Source of the DNA: Clostridiaceae bacterium
GTDB lineage: Bacteria > Bacillota > Clostridia > Oscillospirales > QAMX01
Length of the DNA stretch: 31,760 nucleotides
Reading direction: 5' to 3'
Assembly: GCA_016297585.1 (NCBI GenBank)
Contig: JAEDGJ010000008.1
Coordinates: forward strand, 1 to 31,760
The notes beneath the pieces were generated by a model. The model saw only the letters and a list, made by a program, of their open reading frames with translations. It did not search any database and was not told the origin of the DNA. The translations under genes were made by a program, and so were the position numbers. Positions 15,537 through 22,302 of this stretch are shown here, piece after piece. How positions within the stretch are numbered: the first letter of the stretch is position 1; each line of letters opens with the position of its first letter.

Positions 15537-16963
15537 GTCACGACAGCTATACAAGCCCCCTCTGCTCCCGTTACGCGTCGAAGAGCATGCAGTTTATCTT
15601 CTCCGACGACTTCAAATTCCGCACCTGGCGCCGCCTGTGGGTAGCGCTGGCCCGCGCCGAGCATACGCTCGGGCTTCCCGTCACCGAGGAGCAGGTCGCG
15701 GAGCTCGAAGCGCATATCGAGGACATCGACTATGACGCCGCCGCCGCCCGGGAACGCGAGGTGCGCCACGACGTCATGGCCCATGTCTACGCCTACGGCC
15801 TCGTCTGCCCGAAGGCCAAGCCCATCATCCATCTCGGCGCGACCAGCGCCTACGTCGGCGACAACACCGACATCATCCAGATGCGCGAGGCGTTGAAGCT
15901 CGTGCGCGAAAAGGTCCGGACCGTGCTCGCGTCCCTCGGAAAATTCGCGAAGGAGTACCGCGCGCTGCCCACGCTCGGCTTCACGCATTTCCAGCCCGCG
16001 CAGCTCACGACCGTCGGCAAGCGCGCGACGCTCTGGGCAAACGAGCTGCTTCTGGACCTCGACGAGCTCGACTACCGCATCGATTCGTTAAAGCTTCTCG
16101 GCTCGAAGGGCACGACCGGCACGCAGGCGAGCTTTCTCGAGCTCTTCCACGGCGACCACGAAAAGGTGCAGGAGCTTGACCGCCTGATCTGCCGCGAAAT
16201 GGGCTTTTCCGCCTGCGTTCCCGTCTCCGGACAGACCTATACGCGCAAGTACGACTCCCTCGTCCTGAATACGCTCTCCGGCATCGCCCAGAGCGCGTCG
16301 AAATTCGCAAACGACCTGCGCCTTCTCCAGCACCTCAAGGAGATCGAGGAGCCCTTCGAGAAATCCCAGATCGGTTCCTCCGCGATGCCCTACAAGCGCA
16401 ACCCCATGCGCTCCGAGCGCATCACGTCGCTTGCCCGCTACGTCATGGTCGACTCCCTCAACCCCGCCGTCACCTCGGCGACCCAGTGGTTCGAGCGCAC
16501 CCTCGACGACTCCGCGAACAAGCGCATCTCCATTCCGGAGGCGTTCCTCGCCGTCGACGCGATCCTCAACATCTACGCAAACGTCGTCTCGGGGCTCGTC
16601 GTCTATCCGAAGGTCATCGAGCGCCACATCCTCGACGAGCTGCCCTTCATGGTCAGCGAAAACATCATGATGGACGCCGTCAGCCGCGGCGGCGACCGGC
16701 AGGAGCTGCATGAGCGCATCCGCGAGCACGCGATGGCCGCCGGACGCGAGGTCAAGGAATTCGGCCGCGCAAACGACCTGATCGACCGCATCGCCTCCGA
16801 CCCCGCCTTCGGCCTGACGAAGGAGCAGATCACCGCGCATCTGAACCCCGCCGACTACGTCGGACGCGCGCCGGAGCAGGTCGACGCCTTCCTCGAAAAC
16901 TGCCTGCTGCCCCGCGTCGCGGACGCCCGCGGCGAAACGTCCGATATGGAACTCAAGGTCTAA
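15533..16963 (+). CDS. purB: Adenylosuccinate lyase
   Basis: PurB releases fumarate from SAICAR and from adenylosuccinate, acting twice in purine synthesis. The 476-residue protein belongs to the fumarase/aspartase superfamily. The signature GSSAMPYKRNPMRSE begins at residue 281 and bears the flexible catalytic Ser loop. HLGATSAYVGDNTDI and TLGFTHFQPAQLTTVGKRA carry the active-site His regions. The GTG start has a GGAGGA site immediately upstream inside the aminotransferase gene. Other pur genes are absent from the window. A strong intrinsic terminator follows at once, marking the end of the transcription unit. Confidence 0.96.
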   Translation: MSHDSYTSPLCSRYASKSMQFIFSDDFKFRTWRRLWVALARAEHTLGLPVTEEQVAELEAHIEDIDYDAAAAREREVRHDVMAHVYAYGLVCPKAKPIIHLGATSAYVGDNTDIIQMREALKLVREKVRTVLASLGKFAKEYRALPTLGFTHFQPAQLTTVGKRATLWANELLLDLDELDYRIDSLKLLGSKGTTGTQASFLELFHGDHEKVQELDRLICREMGFSACVPVSGQTYTRKYDSLVLNTLSGIAQSASKFANDLRLLQHLKEIEEPFEKSQIGSSAMPYKRNPMRSERITSLARYVMVDSLNPAVTSATQWFERTLDDSANKRISIPEAFLAVDAILNIYANVVSGLVVYPKVIERHILDELPFMVSENIMMDAVSRGGDRQELHERIREHAMAAGREVKEFGRANDLIDRIASDPAFGLTKEQITAHLNPADYVGRAPEQVDAFLENCLLPRVADARGETSDMELKV

Positions 16964-16970
16964 CTATAAC

Positions 16971-17043
16971 AGCGCCGCAAAGCCGCTCAAGACTCCCGCA
17001 TTTTGATTTTTTCGGGGCAGAGCGGGGTTTTGCGGCGCTTTTT
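16971..17043 (+). terminator. Intrinsic terminator after purB
   Basis: AGCGCCGCAAA (16971-16981) pairs with TTTGCGGCGCT (17029-17039), extended inward by CCGCTC (16983-16988) with GAGCGG (17020-17025). A run of five T residues (17039-17043) follows. The long stem and U-tract fit a rho-independent terminator for purB. Confidence 0.85.
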
Positions 17044-17073
17044 GCCTGTGAATTACCAAAAAAGGAGCATCGT

Positions 17074-18264
17074 ATGAAAAACGGAAAACCCGGCATCGGC
17101 GTTCTGGGCCTCGGCAACCGCGGCGTATTCTTCGGCTGCCGTGCCTTTGTGGAAGGTCACGGCGAGCTCGTCGCCGTCTGCGATCTCGACCCCGAGAAAA
17201 TCGACGCCGCAAAGGCATATTTTCCCGCCTCCGTGCATACCTATACCGACATCGACGCCTTCCTCGCGGATCCCGCGCTCGACGTCGTCTGCGTGACCAC
17301 CCCGGATCGCACCCACGCCGACTGCGCCGTCGCCGTCCTACGCGCGAAGAAGCACCTGTACCTCGAAAAACCCATGGCGCAGACCATCGAGGACTGCGAC
17401 CGCATCATCCGCGCCTGGGAAGGCTCCGGCACCGTCTTCATGGTCGGGCTGGAGCTGCGCTACTGCACGCTGATGCGCGACGTCCGGCGCCTCGTTGACG
17501 CAGGCGAGATCGGACGCATCATCACCGGCACCGTCATCGACAACGTCTCCGTCGGCGGCAAATACTACTATCACGGCGCCCGCCGCAAAAAGGAGTATAT
17601 CAAGTCCCTGATCCTCGAAAAGGGCACCCACTCCCTCGACCTCGCAAACTGGATCGTCGGACAGAGCCCCGTGCGCGTCTTTTCCTCCGGCGCGCTCGAC
17701 GTCTTCGGCGGACACGAGCCCAACGACAAGCGCTGCTCCGACTGCGAAAAGCGCGATACCTGCGCCTATGCCGTCCCTGCCTCCGAACGTTCGCCCGAGG
17801 AGCAGAAATTCCTGCGCGTGCAGGATGGCTGCGTCTATGCCGAGGAGTGCGACGTGCCGGACAACAGCCTCGTGCTGATCGACTACGACGGCGGCGCGCG
17901 CCTGTGCTATATGGAGTGCCACTTCACGCCCGAATACACCCGCGAATTCATGTTCGTCGGCGACCGCGGCAAGCTGACCGCGTTCTTTGACAACGAGCAG
18001 AACTTCAAAATCATGGTCTGGAAGCGCCACGAGGCGGAGCCGGTCTATTACTATCCCGAGAAAAACGAGGGCGGTCACGGCGGGGGAGACACCGGCATCG
18101 TCGACGCGTTCTTCCGTTACGTCGCCGAGGGCCGGCCCCGCATGGTCGGCATCCAGGGGGCGCGCGACGCGGCAGCCATCGCCATCGCCGCGGCGAAATC
18201 CGAGGAAACCGGGCTTCCGGAGCGCATCCCGCCGATGACGTATCCGGAGTCCTCGATCCGATAG
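17074..18264 (+). CDS. Gfo/Idh/MocA family oxidoreductase with cysteine cluster
   Basis: A 396-residue NAD(P)-dependent dehydrogenase of the Gfo/Idh/MocA family; members oxidise or epimerise sugars, inositols and related polyols. The Rossmann motif GLGNRG is at residues 12-17, the EKP motif at 98-100, and the catalytic-type EKGTHSLD at 182-189 (H186). An insert carries Cys221-x2-Cys224-x5-Cys230 and later Cys253-x5-Cys259; related Cys-rich segments occur in some family members and may bind a metal. The substrate cannot be read from sequence. An AAAGGAG site precedes the ATG. No promoter was recognised in the roughly 30 bases between the purB terminator and the gene, so its transcription start is unexplained. 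Confidence 0.88.
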   Translation: MKNGKPGIGVLGLGNRGVFFGCRAFVEGHGELVAVCDLDPEKIDAAKAYFPASVHTYTDIDAFLADPALDVVCVTTPDRTHADCAVAVLRAKKHLYLEKPMAQTIEDCDRIIRAWEGSGTVFMVGLELRYCTLMRDVRRLVDAGEIGRIITGTVIDNVSVGGKYYYHGARRKKEYIKSLILEKGTHSLDLANWIVGQSPVRVFSSGALDVFGGHEPNDKRCSDCEKRDTCAYAVPASERSPEEQKFLRVQDGCVYAEECDVPDNSLVLIDYDGGARLCYMECHFTPEYTREFMFVGDRGKLTAFFDNEQNFKIMVWKRHEAEPVYYYPEKNEGGHGGGDTGIVDAFFRYVAEGRPRMVGIQGARDAAAIAIAAAKSEETGLPERIPPMTYPESSIR

Positions 18265-18266
18265 GG

Positions 18267-18284
18267 CATTTTCTGTGCGGCGGC
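18267..18284 (+). repeat. Intergenic 18-base repeat, copy 1
   Basis: CATTTTCTGTGCGGCGGC occurs here, directly after the first Gfo/Idh gene, and again exactly at 29442-29459 upstream of radC. In both places its GC-rich end forms the left arm of a hairpin closed by GCCGCC-type sequence. Confidence 0.6.
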
Positions 18285-18324
18285 GACCGGGTTTTTCGCA
18301 TCGGGGACTTTCCTGCGCCGCCGC
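18277..18324 (+). terminator. GC-rich hairpin after the first Gfo/Idh gene (weak terminator candidate)
   Basis: GCGGCGGCG (18277-18285) can pair with CGCCGCCGC (18316-18324) around a 30-base loop. It is followed by CGGTTGAC and then a short T-run, part of which overlaps the next promoter. The stem is clear, but the tail is not a classical U-tract. Confidence 0.4.
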
Positions 18325-18327
18325 CGG

Positions 18328-18356
18328 TTGACTTTTTCGAACCTCTATGCTAAACT
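18328..18356 (+). promoter_or_regulatory. Sigma-A-type promoter for the second Gfo/Idh gene
   Basis: TTGACT (18328-18333), a 17-base spacer, and TAAACT (18351-18356) with an extended -10 TG at 18348-18349. A perfect TATAAT also lies at 18362-18367 but lacks a -35 at proper distance. The promoter stands about 35 bases before the start codon and would also serve the small gene at 19364. Confidence 0.75.
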
Positions 18357-18390
18357 ACCCGTATAATTGTTCACAGGAGGCTCGATCCCC

Positions 18391-19347
18391 ATGAAAGTTG
18401 CATTTATCGGCGCGGGATTCATCGCCGCGGAGCATCTGCGCGGGTATAAGCGCCTGCAGCAGGAAGGCCGTGACATCGAAATCTGCGCGATCTGCGATAA
18501 GTCCCCGGCCACGAGAGAACGTTACGCGGGTGTCTATCCCGTCTGCGAGGATGCCGAAGAGATGCTTTCCCGCGAGCGGCCGGATATCGTCGACATCTGC
18601 GCGCCGACGTTCCTGCACCGCTCTCTTTCGGAGCTTGCGTTCTCCTATGGCGCAAACGTCCTCTCCGAAAAGCCGATGGCGCTGACCGTTTCCGACTGCG
18701 CCGCGATGATCGAGGCGTCGGAGAAGGCGGGGAAGCTGCTCATGATCGCGCATCCGATGCGCTTTTATAAGCCCTATGACGTCATCGAACAGTATATCCG
18801 CGAAAAGCCCTTCGGCGAGCCCCGCAGCGCCTTCTTCCACCGCTGCGACGGCCGTCCCGCGCGTCCCGGCAACTGGATCCTCAAAGACGCGCTCTCCGGC
18901 GGCGTGACCCTCGATCTCGCGATCCACGACGCGGATGCCGCCCGGATGTTCTTCGGCGACCCCGCCTCCGTCTCCGCCGCCGCCATCCGCTCCGACGACA
19001 TCGACATCTACGATTCCGCGTCCTATAACCTCCAGTACCCCCGCATGTACGTCAACCTCTACAACGAGTGGTCCGTCGAGGAGAATCTCCACATGGTCCG
19101 CTTCTTCCGCGTCAACTTCGAGACCGGCTATCTCATTTTCGACGGCAGCGACATGGTCGTCCGCGCCGTCTCGAACGGTCACGAGGCCGCGGTCTATGAC
19201 TGCAAGGGCGACGACTGCTATTATAACGAGATCGCGTATTTCACCGCCTGCGTCCGGGACGGCAAGCCCGTCGACCGCTGCCGCCCGCAGGAAAGCATGA
19301 AGTCCATCGAGCTCTGCCGGCGCTGCATGGCCGAGATCCGGAACTAA
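18391..19347 (+). CDS. Gfo/Idh/MocA family oxidoreductase
   Basis: A second, shorter (318-residue) member of the Gfo/Idh/MocA dehydrogenases. The dinucleotide-binding GAGFIA is at residues 7-12, EKP at 93-95, and the catalytic-region His at 179 in GVTLDLAIHDAD. It lacks the Cys insert of its upstream neighbour and differs throughout, so it is not a recent duplicate. The ATG is preceded by AGGAGG (18375-18380), which decides it over an in-frame TTG at 18367 that lies within the promoter region. Its own promoter implies control separate from the first oxidoreductase. Substrate unknown; a sugar or sugar acid is the family expectation. Confidence 0.88.
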   Translation: MKVAFIGAGFIAAEHLRGYKRLQQEGRDIEICAICDKSPATRERYAGVYPVCEDAEEMLSRERPDIVDICAPTFLHRSLSELAFSYGANVLSEKPMALTVSDCAAMIEASEKAGKLLMIAHPMRFYKPYDVIEQYIREKPFGEPRSAFFHRCDGRPARPGNWILKDALSGGVTLDLAIHDADAARMFFGDPASVSAAAIRSDDIDIYDSASYNLQYPRMYVNLYNEWSVEENLHMVRFFRVNFETGYLIFDGSDMVVRAVSNGHEAAVYDCKGDDCYYNEIAYFTACVRDGKPVDRCRPQESMKSIELCRRCMAEIRN

Positions 19348-19363
19348 AAAAGGAGGGTGCCCC

Positions 19364-19705
19364 ATGTCCGCCATCACACTGTCCGGCGAAGGGAGCGTCG
19401 CGGGGATCGCGGGGCTTCTGCGCGACGAAATCGTAAACAGCGGGCTTTCCTGCGAGCTCGTCGGCTCCGTTTCCCGCGGCAGCGGCGAATACCGGGTCGA
19501 GACGATGGTCTTTGAGAAGTATTATATGCGCGCGGGCAACCGCGCGTCGCTGACCGTCGTCGTCTCCGGCGCCGGGAACCGCGTGACCGTCGACGCGATC
19601 GGCTCCGGCGGGGGACAGGGTCCCGTTTTCCGCTTTTCCTGGGGCGCGGAGGACAGCTTTGCCGAAACGGTCGCGGACATTCTCCGTCCGCACGGCTTCC
19701 GATAA
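19364..19705 (+). CDS. Small conserved protein of unknown function (DUF6054-like)
   Basis: A 113-residue soluble-looking protein without signal peptide or membrane segments. From memory it resembles small Firmicute proteins with a pattern like E.Y...G.NR.SL......G......AI.SGG.......F..GEE.F; here these parts read FEKYYMRAGNRASLTVVVSG, VDAIGSGGGQGP and WGAEDSFAETVADIL. I believe these are annotated DUF6054, but this is a recollection and not a search result. An AAAGGAGGG site precedes the ATG, and it follows the second Gfo/Idh gene by 16 bases, so it is likely in that transcript. No function can be given. Confidence 0.75.
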   Translation: MSAITLSGEGSVAGIAGLLRDEIVNSGLSCELVGSVSRGSGEYRVETMVFEKYYMRAGNRASLTVVVSGAGNRVTVDAIGSGGGQGPVFRFSWGAEDSFAETVADILRPHGFR

Positions 19706-19709
19706 GCGC

Positions 19710-19736
19710 GTTTTTTCGCCGTCCGCGGGAAAAAAC
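19710..19736 (+). repeat. T-run/A-run hairpin downstream of the small conserved gene
   Basis: GTTTTTTC (19710-19717) pairs perfectly with GAAAAAAC (19729-19736) around a GC-rich 11-base loop. It sits right after the gene's stop. It could act as a weak transcript end signal, but there is no U-tract after the stem. Confidence 0.35.
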
Positions 19737-19759
19737 TTCGAAAAACCCGAAAATAACTC

Positions 19760-19788
19760 TTGCATTTTCGAAGAGAGTGTGCTAAAAT
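19760..19788 (+). promoter_or_regulatory. Sigma-A-type promoter for rpmE
   Basis: TTGCAT (19760-19765), a 17-base spacer, and TAAAAT (19783-19788) with an extended -10 TG immediately before the last spacer base. It lies about 100 bases upstream of the rpmE start, so the transcript carries a leader of roughly 90 bases. Confidence 0.8.
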
Positions 19789-19807
19789 ACCATTTGTGTG
19801 CTGTATA

Positions 19808-19860
19808 TCTTGTGTTTGATGCTTTGTTCGCCCTGCCTGCACACAGGGGATCGGGCAAGA
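19808..19860 (+). ncRNA. Candidate structured rpmE leader (possible L31 autoregulatory RNA)
   Basis: In the 5' leader, GCCC (19830-19833) pairs with GGGC (19853-19856), and inside it CCTG (19836-19839) pairs with CAGG (19844-19847) around a CACA loop. An outer TCTTG (19808-19812) can pair with CAAGA (19856-19860), though it shares a base with the GCCC pairing. L31 leaders that bind their own protein are known in several phyla. Whether this one belongs to a known Rfam class cannot be decided by eye. Confidence 0.4.
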
Positions 19861-19887
19861 GTATCGCGCAGAAGAGAGGTGTAAACA

Positions 19888-20094
19888 ATGAAGGAAGGAA
19901 TCCATCCCAAGTACGAGCAAACCACCATCCGGTGCGCCTGCGGCGAGGTTATCGAGACCGGCTCCACGAAGAAGGACATCCGCGTCGAAATTTGCTCCAA
20001 GTGCCATCCGTTTTTCACCGGCAAGCAGAAGCTTGTGGATACCGGCGGCCGTGTCGACCGTTTCAAGAAGAAGTTCGGTCTGGAAGGCAAATAA
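19888..20094 (+). CDS. rpmE: 50S ribosomal protein L31 (zinc-binding type)
   Basis: A 68-residue bacterial L31, which bridges the ribosomal subunits. It is the C+ form with a zinc-binding set Cys16, Cys18, Cys36 and Cys39 (CAC and CSKC), as opposed to the zinc-free paralog made under zinc starvation. The start MKEGIHPKYEQTTIRCACG and end RVDRFKKKFGLEGK match the family. An AGAGAGG site precedes the ATG. The gene is monocistronic by layout, with its own promoter, a structured leader and a strong terminator. Confidence 0.97.
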   Translation: MKEGIHPKYEQTTIRCACGEVIETGSTKKDIRVEICSKCHPFFTGKQKLVDTGGRVDRFKKKFGLEGK

Positions 20095-20141
20095 GACCCT
20101 TTTTCACCCGGTTTTGTCCCGTTTTGTCATGGGATAACGAT

Positions 20142-20172
20142 AAAACCTGCCGTTTTACGCGGCAGGTTTTTT
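20142..20172 (+). terminator. Intrinsic terminator after rpmE
   Basis: AAAACCTGCCG (20142-20152) and CGGCAGGTTTT (20160-20170) form a perfect 11-bp stem with a 7-base loop, followed by more T residues and TTATTTT. Classical rho-independent terminator, able to work in both directions because of the A-run. Confidence 0.9.
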
Positions 20173-20224
20173 ATTTTCCGCAGGCGCGGCACATCTTTAT
20201 CATTTCAGGAGGACCGCTGCCCGC

Positions 20225-21517
20225 ATGAATACGAATCAAACGCATATTGACGATACCAACGAACGCGCCATCCTCGCGGGCGTCCATTCCCGCGTCTTTA
20301 CGCCCGACGAGGACGCCACCTGGGAGACGCTCGACGAGCTCGAGGAGCTGCTGAAAACCGCCGGCGGCGTCTGCACCGCGAAGGTGCTGCAGGAACGGCC
20401 CTCGCCCGACCCACGCTCCCTGATGGGCGAGGGGAAGCTCGCCGAGATCAAGGCGCTCGCCGAGGCAAACGACGCGTCCCTGCTCATCTTCGACAACGAG
20501 CTTTCCCCCTCCCAGTTCAAGGCGATCGAGGAGGACACGGGTCTGCGCGTCATGGACCGCGCGGGACTCATCCTCGACATCTTCGCCTCCCGCGCCCGTA
20601 CCGCCGAGGGCAAGCTCCAGGTCGAGCTGGCGCAGTACCGCTATCTGCTGCCGCGGCTTGAGGGCCTCGGCAACGTCCTGTCCCGTCTCGGCGGCGGCAT
20701 CGGTACCCGCGGCCCCGGCGAGTCGAAGCTCGAATCCGACCGCCGCCACATCCGCGCCCGCATCACCCGCCTCGAGCGCCAGATCGACGACCTCGGCCGC
20801 GTCCGCGAGGTCGGACGCCATCGCCGCGCCTCCACGGAAACGCCCGTCGCGGCGCTCGTCGGCTATACGAACGCCGGGAAATCGACGCTCTTAAACGCGC
20901 TGACCGGCTCCGACATCCACACCGGCAACCGCCTGTTCGACACGCTCGACACGACGCTGCGCCGCTTCCCCGTAAACGACACGTTCGAGATCCTGATCTC
21001 CGACACCGTCGGCTTCATCCACAAGCTTCCGCATACGCTGATCGACGCCTTCCGCGCGACGCTCGAGGAGCTGAGCTACGCCGACCTGCTGCTGCACGTC
21101 ATCGACCTGTCCAATCCCAACTGGCCCCGGCAGGCCGCCGTCGTCGAGGATCTCATCGCGAAGCTGAAGCTCGAGGGCGCGCCCGTGCTGCAGGTGTTCA
21201 ACAAGGCGGACAAGGTGGACGCGCAGCTTCTGCCGCGCGGCGCGGACACCGTCGTCGTCTCCGCGCGGACCGGAGAGGGGCTCGATGACCTCCGCGCCGC
21301 CGTCGCGCGGCTGCTCGATCCCGGGCACCACCGCGTGCGCGTCCGGCTTCCCTACAGCGAGGCCGGAAGGCTCGACGTTCTCTACCGCGACGCGCGCGTC
21401 GAAAAGGCGGAGTACACCGACGACGCCATCCTCGTCACCGCCGTCTGCGACAGCCGCCTGTACGGCTGGCTCCGCGATTTTATCATCGAAGCCGGGTTTC
21501 CCGACACGCTGAACTAA
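20225..21517 (+). CDS. hflX: GTPase HflX
   Basis: HflX is a ribosome-associated GTPase that splits or rescues stalled 50S/70S ribosomes, especially under stress. The 430-residue protein has the N-terminal HflX domain with LMGEGKLAEI and FDNELSPSQFKAIEE, a linker with LPRLEGLGNVLSRLGGGIGTRGPGE, and a G domain. The G domain shows GYTNAGKST (213-221), SDTVGFIHKLPH and FNKADKV. The C-terminal domain ends in a YGWLRDFI segment. The AGGAGG site (20207-20212) is 12 bases from the ATG, longer than ideal. A promoter was not recognised between the rpmE terminator and the gene. Confidence 0.95.
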   Translation: MNTNQTHIDDTNERAILAGVHSRVFTPDEDATWETLDELEELLKTAGGVCTAKVLQERPSPDPRSLMGEGKLAEIKALAEANDASLLIFDNELSPSQFKAIEEDTGLRVMDRAGLILDIFASRARTAEGKLQVELAQYRYLLPRLEGLGNVLSRLGGGIGTRGPGESKLESDRRHIRARITRLERQIDDLGRVREVGRHRRASTETPVAALVGYTNAGKSTLLNALTGSDIHTGNRLFDTLDTTLRRFPVNDTFEILISDTVGFIHKLPHTLIDAFRATLEELSYADLLLHVIDLSNPNWPRQAAVVEDLIAKLKLEGAPVLQVFNKADKVDAQLLPRGADTVVVSARTGEGLDDLRAAVARLLDPGHHRVRVRLPYSEAGRLDVLYRDARVEKAEYTDDAILVTAVCDSRLYGWLRDFIIEAGFPDTLN

Positions 21518-21539
21518 AACAACAAAAGGGGAGTCTCGC

Positions 21540-22184
21540 ATGGCCGATTCCACCTATCTCGTCCCATTTGCCTCGTCCGAGGTCGAAATGATCGAAAAGA
21601 AGTCCCGCTTCATCGGCAACGTCTTCCTCGTCACGAGCGAGGAGGAGGCGCTTGCCCGCATCGCGGAGATCGCGCAGCGCCATCAGAGCGCGACGCACGG
21701 CGTCTACGCCTACGACATCCACGCCCAAAACGTCACCCGCTTTTCCGACGCGGGCGAGCCCAAAGGCACCGCCGGCATGCCCGTGCTCGACGTCTTCCGC
21801 AAGCGCAAGATCACGAACTTCGTCTGCGTCGTCACGCGCTACTTCGGCGGCATCCTGCTCGGCGCGGGAGGTCTCGTGCGCGCCTACTCGCAGACGGCGG
21901 CCATGGCGCTCGACGCGGCGGGGGAGGCGAGAATGGCGCCGTATACAAGGCTCGAGATCCTCGTCGAGTACCCGTATTTCGAGAAGCTCAAGTATCTGCT
22001 CTCGGACTTTCCCGTCCGGGAATCCGAAACGGCATACGACCTCGACGTGACGCACACCATCCTGATCCCGGCGTCCATCCGGGACAGCGTCGAGGCGGCG
22101 GTCTCCGAGTGCACCGCCGGGCGCGCGATCGTGACGGAAGGGGAGACGCTCTTCCTGCCCGAGCGCGTCGAAAAGGACGGCTGA
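21540..22184 (+). CDS. YigZ/IMPACT family protein
   Basis: A 214-residue protein of the YigZ (UPF0029, IMPACT N-terminal domain) family. The conserved N-terminal region has KKSRFIGNVFLVTSEEEA, HGVYAYDI, RFSDAGEPKGTAGMPVLDV and VVTRYFGGILLGAGGLVRAY. The C-terminal part resembles the small YigZ C-domain. Eukaryotic IMPACT affects Gcn2 signalling on ribosomes; the bacterial role is not settled. It follows hflX by 22 bases, with an AAAGGGGAG site, and is closed by a terminator, so hflX and this gene likely form one transcript. Confidence 0.93.
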   Translation: MADSTYLVPFASSEVEMIEKKSRFIGNVFLVTSEEEALARIAEIAQRHQSATHGVYAYDIHAQNVTRFSDAGEPKGTAGMPVLDVFRKRKITNFVCVVTRYFGGILLGAGGLVRAYSQTAAMALDAAGEARMAPYTRLEILVEYPYFEKLKYLLSDFPVRESETAYDLDVTHTILIPASIRDSVEAAVSECTAGRAIVTEGETLFLPERVEKDG

Positions 22185-22228
22185 ACGCCGTGCGGCTCCG
22201 AAAGCGCTTTTCAAAAAAATTCACCGAA

Positions 22229-22256
22229 AAAAAAGAGGGTTCTATCCCTCTTTTTT
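22229..22256 (+). terminator. Intrinsic terminator after the YigZ gene
   Basis: AAAAAAGAGGG (22229-22239) pairs with CCCTCTTTTTT (22246-22256) around TTCTAT. The U-tract is part of the stem end, as in many bidirectional terminators. It separates hflX-yigZ from dgt-dnaG-rpoD. Confidence 0.85.
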
Positions 22257-22302
22257 CGTATATAACCGATAGAGCGCAAAATAAGGAGGTGCGTTGGGGG
22301 CT

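Noticed and set aside
18362..18367. TATAAT as main -10 for the second Gfo/Idh gene
   Set aside because: No -35 lies at a suitable distance; TTGACT/TAAACT with 17-base spacing just upstream is the better promoter, though a secondary start is possible.
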